From positions 1 through 64,000 of the forward strand of contig JBBAAR010000006.1 of assembly GCA_041658185.1 (NCBI GenBank): 64,000 nt of DNA. Direction: 5' to 3'. Numbering within the stretch: the stretch's first letter is position 1; every line of letters begins with the position of its first letter. The position numbers were made by a program, and so were the translations under genes. Positions 15,407 through 24,165 of this stretch are shown piece by piece. Source of the stretch: UBA8919 sp041658185. Lineage in GTDB: Bacteria; Elusimicrobiota; UBA8919. The notes beneath the pieces are model-generated. The model ran no database searches. It had not been told where the DNA came from and saw only the letters and a program-made list of their open reading frames with translations.

Positions 15407-16291
15407 ATGGAAAGCAATGAAATAATTAACGATAAACCGGAAAGATTAAAAAATATAATTTCCGTTTTACTGCCGGCGTTCTTATTATTGTTTTTTTGTT
15501 TCTATTTTTTTATCCCGATGCAGCCCGTTAAATATTTTTTTATCAAATATTTTGACTGGCTGTTGGTAAGTTTGTTTCTGGTAGTTTTTTTAGTTATAGT
15601 GAATTTAGACTCGGCATCTTTATTCAATAAACTTCCCAAAGGACTGAATAATTATTTTAACGAAATCGGAATTAAGCCCGTAAAAATATGGTGGCCTAAA
15701 TATTATTCAAGTCTACTCGGAATGCCGCCATATATGCAAGGAAGGTATAAAGACCATAAGTTAGTATATGAAATAATTTATAACGGTCCTACCCGTCCGT
15801 ACATAAGAAAAATTATCTTTTTTCATAAAGAATCTTTAAATCTCGGTTTATTATTCAGATATAACACGAGTTTTTCTTTTCTTAGGGAATTAGATGATTG
15901 GGGAAATTTTTTTGAAAAAAAGTTTGAACTGAAATTATCGGAAAGAAATGTTAATTGCCGTGCAGTAGATGTAAAAAATGCCGAGGGACTTTTGAATGAA
16001 TACAATACAATAAAAACTATTGAGTGCCTTGTTGACATAACAAAAAATCTGGCTGACTCGTCTTTAATATTCAATGATAGATACATAAAAGTGAGTTTTA
16101 CCGGTAAGAAGCCGGGTAAAGAATTTTTTGATGCCGTTCACAATTTAAGCACTCTTTTAGAAAATTCTAAATCCGGTATTACCGAAACCAAAATTAGAAT
16201 TATCGGTAAATCTGCGGTATATCTTGTATTTTTGACGGTTTTTTCTACTTTTATATTATGGCGAATGATAATTACGATTATGAGGGAATAG
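15407..16291 (+). CDS. Membrane protein of unknown function
   Basis: 294 residues with start at the ATG of MESNEIIND; the upstream open frame runs into the tRNA and is not used. There are two adjacent N-terminal transmembrane helices (about 19-38, IISVLLPAFLLLFFCFYFFI, and 48-67, DWLLVSLFLVVFLVIVNLD), a soluble central domain (about 70-260) and a C-terminal helix (IGKSAVYLVFLTVFSTFILW). I recognise no domain. It precedes the RlmI-like gene by 7 bases. Confidence 0.6.
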   Translation: MESNEIINDKPERLKNIISVLLPAFLLLFFCFYFFIPMQPVKYFFIKYFDWLLVSLFLVVFLVIVNLDSASLFNKLPKGLNNYFNEIGIKPVKIWWPKYYSSLLGMPPYMQGRYKDHKLVYEIIYNGPTRPYIRKIIFFHKESLNLGLLFRYNTSFSFLRELDDWGNFFEKKFELKLSERNVNCRAVDVKNAEGLLNEYNTIKTIECLVDITKNLADSSLIFNDRYIKVSFTGKKPGKEFFDAVHNLSTLLENSKSGITETKIRIIGKSAVYLVFLTVFSTFILWRMIITIMRE

Positions 16292-16298
16292 ATTAAGT

Positions 16299-17510
16299 AT
16301 GGACAAAAAAATTGTTACAATAAATGCAGCTCGCGCGCAAAAAATAATAAAAAACCGGCATCCGTGGATTTTTTCGGGCGCAGTGAAAAATGCACCGCCT
16401 GATGTTGAACCCGGCGATATTGTACCGGTCGCCGACGAAAGCGGTAAGGTTTTTGCGCAGGCAGCATATAATCCGCACAGTGATATCCGTTTGCGGGTAA
16501 TAAGTTGGAACCCGTCGGAAAAAATTGACGAAAACTGGTTTGGCGGACATATAAAAAATGTCGCCGAAAACAAAGAACGTATTCTCGGTATAAAAAATCT
16601 TCCGGAAAACAAGAAAAACTACCGCGTCGTTTATGCCGAGTCAGACAACCTGCCCGGGCTTATCATTGACCGCTACGGACTTGTTTTTGTCGTGCAGTTA
16701 CAAACGTTGTTTGCCGATAAAAACCGTGATTTGTGGGTATCAAATGTAAAAAAAATATTTAATCCGGAAGTAATTTACGAAAGAAGCGATGTTGAGGTTA
16801 GAAAAAAAGAAGGGTTAAAAACTTTGCCGGTTGGCATTTTGTATGGTACGCTGCCGGAAAATTTTCTTATTGAAGAAGATGGATTTAAAATAAAAATTAA
16901 TATCGCCTCCGGTCAGAAAACGGGGTATTTTTTGGATTTGCATACGGCAAGAAAACAGATTGAACACTGGTGCAAAGTTTTAGATGTGAAATATCTGCAA
17001 AATTATTTTGGCTATACCGGAAGTTTCAATTTGTATGCAGCCCGCGCCGGTGCGGAAAAAATAGAACATATAGATTCTTCCCAGCCGGCAAACGACCTCG
17101 CAAAAGAAAACGCAAAAATAAATAATTTTGATAAAAAAATATCGGTAATCATCGCCGACGCATTCAGCCATCTGGAAAAAACGGGAAATGAAACCGTAGA
17201 AGCGATAATTCTGGACCCGCCGTCATTCGTAAAAGAAAGGGCAAAAATAAAAAATGCGCTGGAGGGTTACAAACGGTTGAATTCGCTCGCGATGAAAAAA
17301 CTTAAACCCGGCGGATTATTTTTTACTTTTTCATGCAGTTCCTACATTTCCGAAGAAGATTTCCAAAAAACACTTTTTCAGGCGGCATCCGTATCCGGCT
17401 GCGAAATAAAAATAATTGAAAAAATCGGGGCGTCCCCCGACCATTCCTGTCCGCTTAATTTCCCGGAGGGCAGGTACCTGCAGGGCTGGGTTTTACAAAA
17501 GATTTCATAA
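16299..17510 (+). CDS. Class I rRNA large-subunit methyltransferase, RlmI-like
   Basis: 403 residues. The N-terminal PUA domain (AQKIIKNRHPWIFSGAVKN, residues 9-75) is followed by a central EEHEH region (VYAESDNLPGLIIDRYG) and a SAM-dependent methyltransferase fold (TGYFLDLHTAR, NYFGYTGSFNLYAARAGA, catalytic-region ILDPPSFVKER, FTFSCSSYISEEDF). The family makes m5C in 23S rRNA. The DPPSF and FSCSS motifs appear complete. Confidence 0.87.
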   Translation: MDKKIVTINAARAQKIIKNRHPWIFSGAVKNAPPDVEPGDIVPVADESGKVFAQAAYNPHSDIRLRVISWNPSEKIDENWFGGHIKNVAENKERILGIKNLPENKKNYRVVYAESDNLPGLIIDRYGLVFVVQLQTLFADKNRDLWVSNVKKIFNPEVIYERSDVEVRKKEGLKTLPVGILYGTLPENFLIEEDGFKIKINIASGQKTGYFLDLHTARKQIEHWCKVLDVKYLQNYFGYTGSFNLYAARAGAEKIEHIDSSQPANDLAKENAKINNFDKKISVIIADAFSHLEKTGNETVEAIILDPPSFVKERAKIKNALEGYKRLNSLAMKKLKPGGLFFTFSCSSYISEEDFQKTLFQAASVSGCEIKIIEKIGASPDHSCPLNFPEGRYLQGWVLQKIS

Positions 17511-17518
17511 TTTTAGTA

Positions 17519-17546
17519 TTGATTTTCTTTAACTTTTTGATATAAT
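17519..17546 (+). promoter_or_regulatory. Candidate sigma-70 promoter of the CsgG-like gene
   Basis: TTGATT (17519-17524), 16-base spacer, TATAAT (17541-17546). Unlike the leaderless promoters, a 25-30 base leader with a perfect GGAGG (17571-17575) follows. Confidence 0.5.
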
Positions 17547-17580
17547 ATCTAAATAAATTGTAAAATAACAGGAGGCGAAA

Positions 17581-18720
17581 ATGGGTTTGTCAAGATTAAG
17601 ATTTTTGTTGTGTACGGTTTTATTAGGCGGCAGCGTTGTTTTTCTGTCTGCCCAGAACGAGGAAAAATCTGCCGTTCAGAATTCAACGGCTTCCGCAAAA
17701 ATCAGAATTGCGGTGATGGATTTTGAAAGTATAGGCAAAGAAGTGAAAGAAAACGACCTCGGTTTAAGCGTTGCCGAAAATTTACGCACCGGCTTTTTTA
17801 AAACCGGAAAATATGATGTCGTAGAGCGTAATTTTTTAATGAAACTTCTTGAAGAACAGAAATTACAGTCCAGCGGAATTGTGGACAACCAGACGGCAGT
17901 TAATATAGGAAAACTTTCCGGCGCCGAAAAACTTGCAGCCGGCAGCGTTTCAAAAGCGGGAAAAACCTTAACAATAAATGTAAGATTTATTGATATGAAA
18001 ACCGGCACCGTTGAAAAAGCGGAGAGTTTGACCTGCGCCGATGAAAACGAAATTCCCCAGATGGCAAGCGATATTGTGAAACTCCTTGAAGGCGAAAAAG
18101 TTGTCCGCGAAAAATATCAGAAACCAGCGGAACCGCTCCCCCCGGCCCAGGAAGATAAAACCGCCGCAAAGAAAGAAGTTAAAGAAGTTAAGGAAGTTAA
18201 GGAAAAGCCGGTAGATATTGATATCGGCGCCAAAGCGGGAATTTTTTATCCGCTTGATAAAGATATGTCGGAAGATTATGACATCGGGTTTTTGTGGGGA
18301 TGGAATGCGGCGCTGTGGATTAAGCACATAGGTTTTCAATTTGAGTCGGAAAGTTACAAAGATTCCGCAGAAAAAAAAGAGGATGTTCTAAGCAGCATAG
18401 GAATAAAAACCGGCGAAATCAAAACGGAAACGGAACTTAAAGAAACCCCGCAGTGGCTCTCGGTAATTTATCGCGGAAAATACAGTTCTTATGGTTTCAT
18501 CGGTTACGGGATAGGGACGGTTAAAGCGGAGCAAACGGTTACCGTTAACAATGTTGCGCAGCCGAAGGTAAGCGACACTTTCAGCGGCTGGCAGATTTTG
18601 ACCGGTGTCGGCGGTCCGCACGCAAATCTGTGTTTTAAGTACAGTAAAGTTGAAACCAAAAGCGCCTGGAACAATGTTGACTTAGGCGGTATAACGGCGA
18701 CGTTAAGCATATATTTTTGA
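17581..18720 (+). CDS. CsgG-like exported protein with C-terminal beta-rich domain
   Basis: 379 residues. Signal peptide (RFLLCTVLLGGSVVFLSAQ), then a CsgG/FlgO-like domain (KIRIAVMDFESIGKEVKEND, GKYDVVERNFLMKLLEEQKL, GKLSGAEKLAAGSV; residues about 40-180). A KEVKEVKEVKEK linker made of short repeats follows, and then a beta-rich C-terminus with aromatic strand ends (SYGFIGYGIGTV, ATLSIYF) that resembles an outer-membrane beta-barrel. It probably sits in the periplasm or outer membrane; whether it forms a secretion pore cannot be told. A second CsgG-like gene lies at 34673. Confidence 0.7.
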   Translation: MGLSRLRFLLCTVLLGGSVVFLSAQNEEKSAVQNSTASAKIRIAVMDFESIGKEVKENDLGLSVAENLRTGFFKTGKYDVVERNFLMKLLEEQKLQSSGIVDNQTAVNIGKLSGAEKLAAGSVSKAGKTLTINVRFIDMKTGTVEKAESLTCADENEIPQMASDIVKLLEGEKVVREKYQKPAEPLPPAQEDKTAAKKEVKEVKEVKEKPVDIDIGAKAGIFYPLDKDMSEDYDIGFLWGWNAALWIKHIGFQFESESYKDSAEKKEDVLSSIGIKTGEIKTETELKETPQWLSVIYRGKYSSYGFIGYGIGTVKAEQTVTVNNVAQPKVSDTFSGWQILTGVGGPHANLCFKYSKVETKSAWNNVDLGGITATLSIYF

Positions 18721-18746
18721 TATTTTTTTCGGAGGGGGAAGTTAAT

Positions 18747-19124
18747 ATGCGCATAATGGGGTTGTTCTCAATTATTCCGGTAACGGTTTTTCTTACGGTC
18801 AGTTTTTTCGTTTTGTTTGCGGTTCAAAAAACGGAAAAGCAAGGTCTAAAACAGTTTGGTCGTGTTATAGCCGTGCTTCTATGGATTTCAGCAGCAGCAG
18901 TTCTTTCTATGGGAATTTTCGTTCTTTCAACCGGCTGCCATCCGTTATTTTCAATGCACCGTCAAATGATGATGGGTGTGCATGAAAATCACTGCGATTA
19001 CGATGATGACAAGGATGAAAACGAAGCAGACGAACACAAAATGGGGCAGGTTTCCGCGCCGTGCGATACCGTAAAAGGCATTTCGCCGGTTAAAGAGATT
19101 AAAAAAGACAAAGTTAAAAAATAA
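18747..19124 (+). CDS. Small membrane protein, unknown function
   Basis: 125 residues starting at ATG 18747, which follows a GGAGGGGG site (the longer frame starts without one). Two transmembrane helices (FSIIPVTVFLTVSFFVLFAV and VIAVLLWISAAAVLSMGIFV) precede a His/Asp/Met-rich soluble tail (MHRQMMMGVHENHCDYDDDK) ending in a Lys-rich segment. The tail could bind metal, but this is inference from composition. Confidence 0.55.
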   Translation: MRIMGLFSIIPVTVFLTVSFFVLFAVQKTEKQGLKQFGRVIAVLLWISAAAVLSMGIFVLSTGCHPLFSMHRQMMMGVHENHCDYDDDKDENEADEHKMGQVSAPCDTVKGISPVKEIKKDKVKK

Positions 19125-19168
19125 TTTTTTTAATATAAGTGAGGAAGAAATTTGTTCCCGAGCGATTC

Positions 19169-19241
<73 letters not shown>

Positions 19242-19252
19242 TTTTTAAATAA

Positions 19253-19372
19253 ATGTTTGAAGACAAAACATTCAACGATGAATTGCATGCCGACTATTAT
19301 TATTTCCCCGAGTATAAAATTCCGGAAGAAAAAAGGAATTACAAAATAAGATATTCTACCCGTCAGCGTTAA
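19253..19372 (+). CDS. Small ORF, 39 residues, hypothetical
   Basis: MFEDKTFNDELHADYYYFPE begins 12 bases after the tRNA-Ala and ends at TAA 19370-19372. The amino-acid mix is protein-like but there is no ribosome-binding site and no homology I recognise. It could be leaderless or a chance frame. Confidence 0.3.
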   Translation: MFEDKTFNDELHADYYYFPEYKIPEEKRNYKIRYSTRQR

Positions 19373-19417
19373 AATCTGCTGAACAGAAAAATTTTAAATA
19401 TATCTTTGGAGGATTCA

Positions 19418-19972
19418 ATGAGACAAAAAAAGTTTTTTAATTTTGTTTGCGTTTTGATATTTTTTCTAAGTTTTTCATTTAGTAAAATAAACGCCGAAAA
19501 AGTTATTCTCTCTACTTTGCCCGCGCAGGTATGTTTTACTCCTTTCGGCGACTGCACCGACCTTATCACAAAGACGATAGGTCAGGCGAAAAAATCGGTT
19601 CTTGTGCAGGCGTATTCCTTCACTTCCGACCCGATTGCGGATGCGTTGATTGATGCCCACCGGGACGGCGTGTATGTGGAAGTTCTACTTGACAAGTCCC
19701 AGCCGAAGGCGCGGTATTCCGCCATTTCGTATTTATCCGAAAGCGGCGTGCCCACTTATATTGACGACAAGCATGCAATAGCCCACAACAAGATTATCAT
19801 TATAGACGGCGAGACGGTCATCACCGGCAGTTTTAATTTTACAAATGCTGCGGAGGAAAAAAACGCGGAAAACCTGATGATTATCAATTCTAAAGAACTG
19901 GCAAAAATTTACACCGCCAATTTCAAATTGCACAAAAGCCATTCCGTAATTTATGAAAATGAAAAAAAATAA
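19418..19972 (+). CDS. Secreted phospholipase D-family nuclease (Nuc-like)
   Basis: 184 residues starting at ATG 19418, which has a GGAGG site 6 bases upstream. Signal peptide (FFNFVCVLIFFLSFSFSKINA) then one PLD domain with a single HKD motif: HAIAHNKIIIIDGETVITGS and NFTNAAEEKNAEN. Single-HKD proteins of this size (Nuc family) act as dimers and hydrolyse DNA or RNA without divalent metal. Export plus nuclease activity would fit extracellular or periplasmic nucleic-acid digestion upstream of the nucleoside pathway at 24-61 kb, but the gene is not in that operon. Confidence 0.8.
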   Translation: MRQKKFFNFVCVLIFFLSFSFSKINAEKVILSTLPAQVCFTPFGDCTDLITKTIGQAKKSVLVQAYSFTSDPIADALIDAHRDGVYVEVLLDKSQPKARYSAISYLSESGVPTYIDDKHAIAHNKIIIIDGETVITGSFNFTNAAEEKNAENLMIINSKELAKIYTANFKLHKSHSVIYENEKK

Positions 19973-20015
19973 CGGTAAATTTGAAAAAAAATTAATTATA
20001 AAATTCCATCCAACC

Positions 20016-20043
20016 TTGACATAATCAGATTTTTTGGTATAAT
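20016..20043 (+). promoter_or_regulatory. Promoter of rsmD-argB-argD-folK
   Basis: Perfect TTGACA (20016-20021), 16-base spacer, perfect TATAAT (20038-20043); ATG at 20052, so the transcript is predicted leaderless or nearly so. Confidence 0.65.
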
Positions 20044-20051
20044 AAAAACAA

Positions 20052-20591
20052 ATGTCGCTCAAAATAATCGCGGGCAAATTCAGAGGGCGAAACCTTGAAA
20101 CGTTGCCCGGTTTTAAGACAAGACCGCTTCTATCGCGGGCAAAAAAATCGCTTTTTGATATTTTAACTCCAAATATCGGCGGTTCCATTTTTTTGGATTT
20201 GTTTGCCGGGTTCGGCTCAGTCGGAATTGAGGCGTTGTCCCGCGGCGCGAAAAAAGTCATATTTGTTGAAAGTGACGGAAACTGCATAAAAGTAATTGAA
20301 GATAATCTGGTAAAATTAGGTATGCAGGATTTTGCGGAAATAATTCAACGGGATGCGTCGCAACCGGATTTATTAGAAGGTAAGTTTGACGTAATTTTTA
20401 TCGGTCCTCCGTATCAGATGAAGAAGCTTACAGAAATAATTAAAAAATCGGAAAAGTTGCTCGCAAAAAACGGATTGATTATCGGGCAACACCATAAAAA
20501 GGAAATACTTACTGAAAAACCCGGCGGGCTTTCGCTTTACCGTCAGGAAAAATACGGCGATATGCGGCTTTCTTTCTACAAAAAATTATGA
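20052..20591 (+). CDS. rsmD: RsmD-like 16S rRNA (guanine-N2)-methyltransferase
   Basis: 179 residues of the RsmD type: IIAGKFRGRNLETLPGFKTR at the N-terminus, FLDLFAGFGSVGIEALSRGA (SAM motif I) and VIFVESD. The family's catalytic D/N-P-P-Y motif reads GPPY here (residues 118-121), and the RVRESLFN-type motif is changed to RAKKSLFDIL. These substitutions make N2-guanine methylation uncertain. It overlaps argB by 4 bases. Confidence 0.8.
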   Translation: MSLKIIAGKFRGRNLETLPGFKTRPLLSRAKKSLFDILTPNIGGSIFLDLFAGFGSVGIEALSRGAKKVIFVESDGNCIKVIEDNLVKLGMQDFAEIIQRDASQPDLLEGKFDVIFIGPPYQMKKLTEIIKKSEKLLAKNGLIIGQHHKKEILTEKPGGLSLYRQEKYGDMRLSFYKKL

Positions 20592-21283
20592 TTGTAATAA
20601 AATACGGCGGAAGTTTGATGGACGATAAAACTGCCGAAAAAAAAATACTAAAAAACATAAAAAAGTTTGCAAAAAAAAATCCTGTTATCGTTGTTCATGG
20701 CGGCGGGAAAGAAATCACAAATGCGCTTAAAAAATCAAAAATAGAAACAAAGTTTGTTCACGGGTTGCGTTATACCGGCGGTAAATCAATAAAAATCGTG
20801 GAAAAAGTGCTTGAAAACATTCAGGATAAACTTGCAAAAAAGTTAAAAAACGCCGTAGCAATAAAAAAAGCGGTTATAGGCGAAAGAGTTGAAGAACTTG
20901 GTTGTGTTGGAAAGTTCACATCTGCAAAATTTTTGGAAATAGAAAAAGTGCTTGAAAAAGGCAAAATCGCCGTTATTTCGCCTGTCGGTAAAAATAAAAG
21001 CGGACAGATTTTGAATTTTAATGCCGACGAAGTCGCCGGAGGTATCGCGGCTCAGGTTAAAGCAAAAAAACTTATATTTTTCACGGATGTAAAGGGTGTG
21101 CTTGACGCTCAGAAAAAAACTATTACCGCAATAAAAATCGGGAGTATAAAAAAGTTAATGGATAAAAAGATAATCACGGGTGGAATGATACCAAAAATTA
21201 TGGGTTGTATTCAGGCAGTAAAAAAAGGCGTGGGAGAAGTAGATATATTGGACGTAAATCTGGACGGAACAAAAATTTTATGA
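20588..21283 (+). CDS. argB: Acetylglutamate kinase
   Basis: 231 residues of the amino-acid kinase fold: VIKYGGSLMDD, VIVVHGGGKEI, FVHGLRYT, NFNADEVAGGIAAQ, FFTDVKGVLD and ITGGMIPKI. It phosphorylates N-acetylglutamate in arginine (or, in LysW-type systems, lysine) synthesis. It is shorter than the E. coli enzyme by about 25 residues. The ATGA overlap with argD shows translational coupling. Confidence 0.9.
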   Translation: MIVIKYGGSLMDDKTAEKKILKNIKKFAKKNPVIVVHGGGKEITNALKKSKIETKFVHGLRYTGGKSIKIVEKVLENIQDKLAKKLKNAVAIKKAVIGERVEELGCVGKFTSAKFLEIEKVLEKGKIAVISPVGKNKSGQILNFNADEVAGGIAAQVKAKKLIFFTDVKGVLDAQKKTITAIKIGSIKKLMDKKIITGGMIPKIMGCIQAVKKGVGEVDILDVNLDGTKIL

Positions 21284-22470
21284 ACTATTTTGAATTAGAA
21301 AAAGAAAATATTTTTCAGACATATAAAAGAAATCCTGTTCTGTTTGTCAGGGGAAGCGGAAAATATCTCTGGGACGATAAAGGAAAAAAATATCTGGATT
21401 TTTTTTCTGGTATTTCCGTTTCATCCGTCGGGCATTGCCACCCTAAAATTGTAAGAGCAATTAAAATACAGAGCGAAAAACTCATTCACGCCTCAAATCT
21501 TTATTATACAACTCCGCAGATAGAACTTGCGCAATCGCTATCGGATTTATCTTTAGGCGGGAAAGTTTTCTTTTCCAATTCCGGCGCCGAGGCGAACGAG
21601 TGTGCGATAAAACTTGCAAGAAAATTCGGGAATAAAGCCGGCAAATATGAGATAATTGCTTTTAAAAATTCTTTTCACGGAAGAACGCTCGCAACGCTCT
21701 CGGCGACGGGTCAGAAAAAATTTCACGAAGGATTTGCGCCGCTTTTGGGCGGCTTTAAGTTTGCGGAGTTCAACAATTTATGCTCGGTAGAAAAACTTAT
21801 TTCTCCAAAAACCTGTGCTATAATAGTAGAGCCGATTCAGGGTGAAGGCGGGGTTTATCCTGCTGAAAAGAACTTTTTAAAAGGACTCAGGGATTTATGC
21901 GACAAAAACAAACTGCTTTTGATTTTTGATGAAATACAGTGCGGTTTAGGAAGAACCGGAAAATTTTTAGCGTTCAAAAATTATGGTGTAGTTCCCGATA
22001 TTTTAACGCTTGCGAAGTCGTTAGGCGGAGGGCTTCCGGTTGCCGCAACAATTGCAAAAAAAAAGGTCGCCGAAATATTCGGTTTCGGTGACCACGGCTC
22101 CACTTTCGGCGGCAATCCCGTCTGTTGCGCCGCCGCCATTGAGGTTTTAAAAATCGTAAATGATAAAAAATTACTGAAAAATGTTGAAGAAGTCGGAAAT
22201 TATTTTATGTCGGAATTAAGAAAACTTCAAAAAAAATACGGTATTATAAAAGAGGTAAGAGGTCTCGGTTTGATGCTCGGCGCCGAACTTAATTCTGAGC
22301 TTATTTCAGAAAACGGTAAAGAAATTGAAAGCAAGTGTCTGCAAAAAGGACTTCTTATAAACTGTACGCAGGACACCGTGTTAAGATTTTTGCCGCCGCT
22401 CAATATAAATAAAAAAGATGTGGATACTGCCGTTTCCATTTTGGCGGATGTTTTGAAAAATTACAGATGA
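21280..22470 (+). CDS. argD: Acetylornithine aminotransferase
   Basis: 396 residues, class-III PLP aminotransferase. Start at ATG 21280 in the overlap with argB; the longer frame is antecedent argB sequence. Motifs: NPVLFVRGSGKYLWDDKGKK, FFSNSGAEANECAIKLARK, SFHGRTLATLSATG, IIVEPIQGEGGV, LIFDEIQCGLGRTGKF and the PLP-lysine ILTLAKSLGGGLPVAA. It acts with argB in arginine synthesis. Confidence 0.93.
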   Translation: MNYFELEKENIFQTYKRNPVLFVRGSGKYLWDDKGKKYLDFFSGISVSSVGHCHPKIVRAIKIQSEKLIHASNLYYTTPQIELAQSLSDLSLGGKVFFSNSGAEANECAIKLARKFGNKAGKYEIIAFKNSFHGRTLATLSATGQKKFHEGFAPLLGGFKFAEFNNLCSVEKLISPKTCAIIVEPIQGEGGVYPAEKNFLKGLRDLCDKNKLLLIFDEIQCGLGRTGKFLAFKNYGVVPDILTLAKSLGGGLPVAATIAKKKVAEIFGFGDHGSTFGGNPVCCAAAIEVLKIVNDKKLLKNVEEVGNYFMSELRKLQKKYGIIKEVRGLGLMLGAELNSELISENGKEIESKCLQKGLLINCTQDTVLRFLPPLNINKKDVDTAVSILADVLKNYR

Positions 22471-22931
22471 CGACAGTTTTTTTGGGGCTCGGCTCAAATA
22501 GGGGAGATAGAAAAAAAAACATTTTGAAGGCAATAAAACTTCTAAAAGAAAGCGGTCAAAAAGTGTTGCGGTTATCCTCGCTGCTTGAAACAAAACCTTA
22601 CGGTTACAAAAAGCAGAAAAAATTTCTGAACGCTGTCGTAAAGTTAAGAACAAAACTATTGCCGTCGGAACTGCTTGAACTCTGCAAGAAAATTGAGAAA
22701 AAAACCGGAAGAACTAAAAGTTTCCGCTGGGGTCCCCGTGAAATAGATATTGACATTTTATTTTTCGGTAAAGAAGTAATAAAAAGTAAAAAATTTACAA
22801 TTCCGCACAGTGATTTGCATAATAGAAACTTTGTTTTAACTCCGCTTGTGGAAATTGCCCCGAATTTTGTGCATCCTGTATTGAAAAAACGGGTTTCAGA
22901 AATGTATTCCATCATCCAGGGTGAAAAATGA
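22467..22931 (+). CDS. folK: 2-amino-4-hydroxy-6-hydroxymethyldihydropteridine pyrophosphokinase
   Basis: 154 residues: VFLGLGSNRGDRKKNI at the N-terminus, SSLLETKPYGYKKQKKFLNA, and the family signature RWGPREIDIDILFFG. Transfers pyrophosphate to the pterin in folate synthesis. It overlaps argD by 4 bases. Confidence 0.93.
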   Translation: MTTVFLGLGSNRGDRKKNILKAIKLLKESGQKVLRLSSLLETKPYGYKKQKKFLNAVVKLRTKLLPSELLELCKKIEKKTGRTKSFRWGPREIDIDILFFGKEVIKSKKFTIPHSDLHNRNFVLTPLVEIAPNFVHPVLKKRVSEMYSIIQGEK

Positions 22932-22944
22932 GGTTGAAAAAAAT

Positions 22945-24102
22945 ATGAATTTGCCTTATTGGTCGTATATAGTTATTATTATTTTTGCGTCGGCTTCAAT
23001 AGCCTACCTTCTGTGGATTTCGGTGCTTTTTTTCAGACGAAAAACAAAGGAACTTGAACGGCTCAACTCCGACATGAAACTGATACAGGATATTTCTAAG
23101 GACATCACCGCTACGCTTGAAATGAGAGAACTTCTTCCTCAAATAATGGATGCGTTTGCGAAATCGGTTAATGTTTCCAAGGGCTCTATTATGCTGATGA
23201 ATGAGGATACTCAGACGCTTGAAATAAAAGCAGGTATCGGACTTTCCGCCCGCGCATATGAGGTTGTCAGACCGAAACTTGCCGAGGGCGTCGCCGGCGT
23301 CGTTGCCGCTACCTGCGAATCGGTTCTTATCGACGACACCAGCAAGGAAAAATATCTGTATCTTGATTTCATTTCAGACCCGACTAAATCCCGTCCGAAA
23401 GAAACGCTTCTGTGCCTGCCTTTGATTTTCAAAGGACATGTTTTAGGCGTCGTTTCACTTGACAAAAAATTCGGCGGCGGAAAATTTTCCGAATATGACA
23501 GGAGGATTGCCTCAATTCTTGCCAATCAGGCGGCGGTTGCCATACAAAATGCAAAATTATACGAGAATGCGATTACCGACGGTCTGACCGACCTTTACAT
23601 ACACAAATACTTTCATCACCGTCTTGAAAAAGAGATGGAGCGGGCAAGAAGATTTGACCAGACGCTTTCGTTGATTATGTTTGATATAGACCATTTCAAA
23701 AATTTCAATGATGATTACGGTCATCAGGTCGGAGATGCTGCCCTTGTGCAGTTGTCAAAAATATTGAAAAATACGATGCGCACGACGGATATTCTAGCGA
23801 GATACGGAGGCGAGGAATTTGCGGTGATACTTGTGCCGGATCCGAAATTTGAACAGACGCCGGAAATTGTAAAAACGATCGCCGAGCGTTTGAGAAAAAA
23901 TATTGAAAACACACCGTTAGAATTAAAAGGCAAAAAACTTAAAATCACAATTAGCGTCGGCATTGTCTCGTGGCATGGCGAAAGAAAAATTGATAAAGAC
24001 AAACTTATAAAAATGGCCGACGATGCTCTTTACAAGGCAAAAAGAGACGGCAGAAACCGTGTATGCGTGTGGGAAGAAAATTTTCCTCAGACAATTAACT
24101 GA
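22945..24102 (+). CDS. Membrane-anchored GAF-GGDEF diguanylate cyclase
   Basis: 385 residues from ATG 22945 (an upstream GTG at 22921 is possible, but only 22945 has a GAGG site at suitable distance). One N-terminal transmembrane helix (YIVIIIFASASIAYLLWISV), a short coiled coil, a GAF domain (about residues 55-205) and a C-terminal GGDEF domain with intact RYGGEEFAVIL active site and DIDHFKNFNDDYGH. It should make cyclic-di-GMP under control of the GAF ligand. No EAL domain and no obvious inhibitory RxxD site. The gene ends at the terminator 24104-24130. Confidence 0.9.
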   Translation: MNLPYWSYIVIIIFASASIAYLLWISVLFFRRKTKELERLNSDMKLIQDISKDITATLEMRELLPQIMDAFAKSVNVSKGSIMLMNEDTQTLEIKAGIGLSARAYEVVRPKLAEGVAGVVAATCESVLIDDTSKEKYLYLDFISDPTKSRPKETLLCLPLIFKGHVLGVVSLDKKFGGGKFSEYDRRIASILANQAAVAIQNAKLYENAITDGLTDLYIHKYFHHRLEKEMERARRFDQTLSLIMFDIDHFKNFNDDYGHQVGDAALVQLSKILKNTMRTTDILARYGGEEFAVILVPDPKFEQTPEIVKTIAERLRKNIENTPLELKGKKLKITISVGIVSWHGERKIDKDKLIKMADDALYKAKRDGRNRVCVWEENFPQTIN

Positions 24103-24103
24103 C

Positions 24104-24130
24104 AGTGTTTTGTGAAACACTCTATTTTTT
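24104..24130 (+). terminator. Rho-independent terminator
   Basis: AGTGTTT-TGTG-AAACACT (24104-24121) followed by CTATTTTTT. It closes the rsmD to GGDEF operon and separates it from the BMC operon. Confidence 0.8.
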
Positions 24131-24133
24131 CGC

Positions 24134-24162
24134 TTGACATTTTCCCGTATTTTTAATAAACT
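24134..24162 (+). promoter_or_regulatory. Candidate promoter of the BMC operon
   Basis: TTGACA (24134-24139), 17-base spacer, TAAACT (24157-24162), just before the long-form tpiA ATG at 24166. The -10 is poor, which could indicate activator control. If used, the long tpiA form is translated from a leaderless end and the short form from an internal ribosome site. Confidence 0.4.
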
Positions 24163-24165
24163 ACA

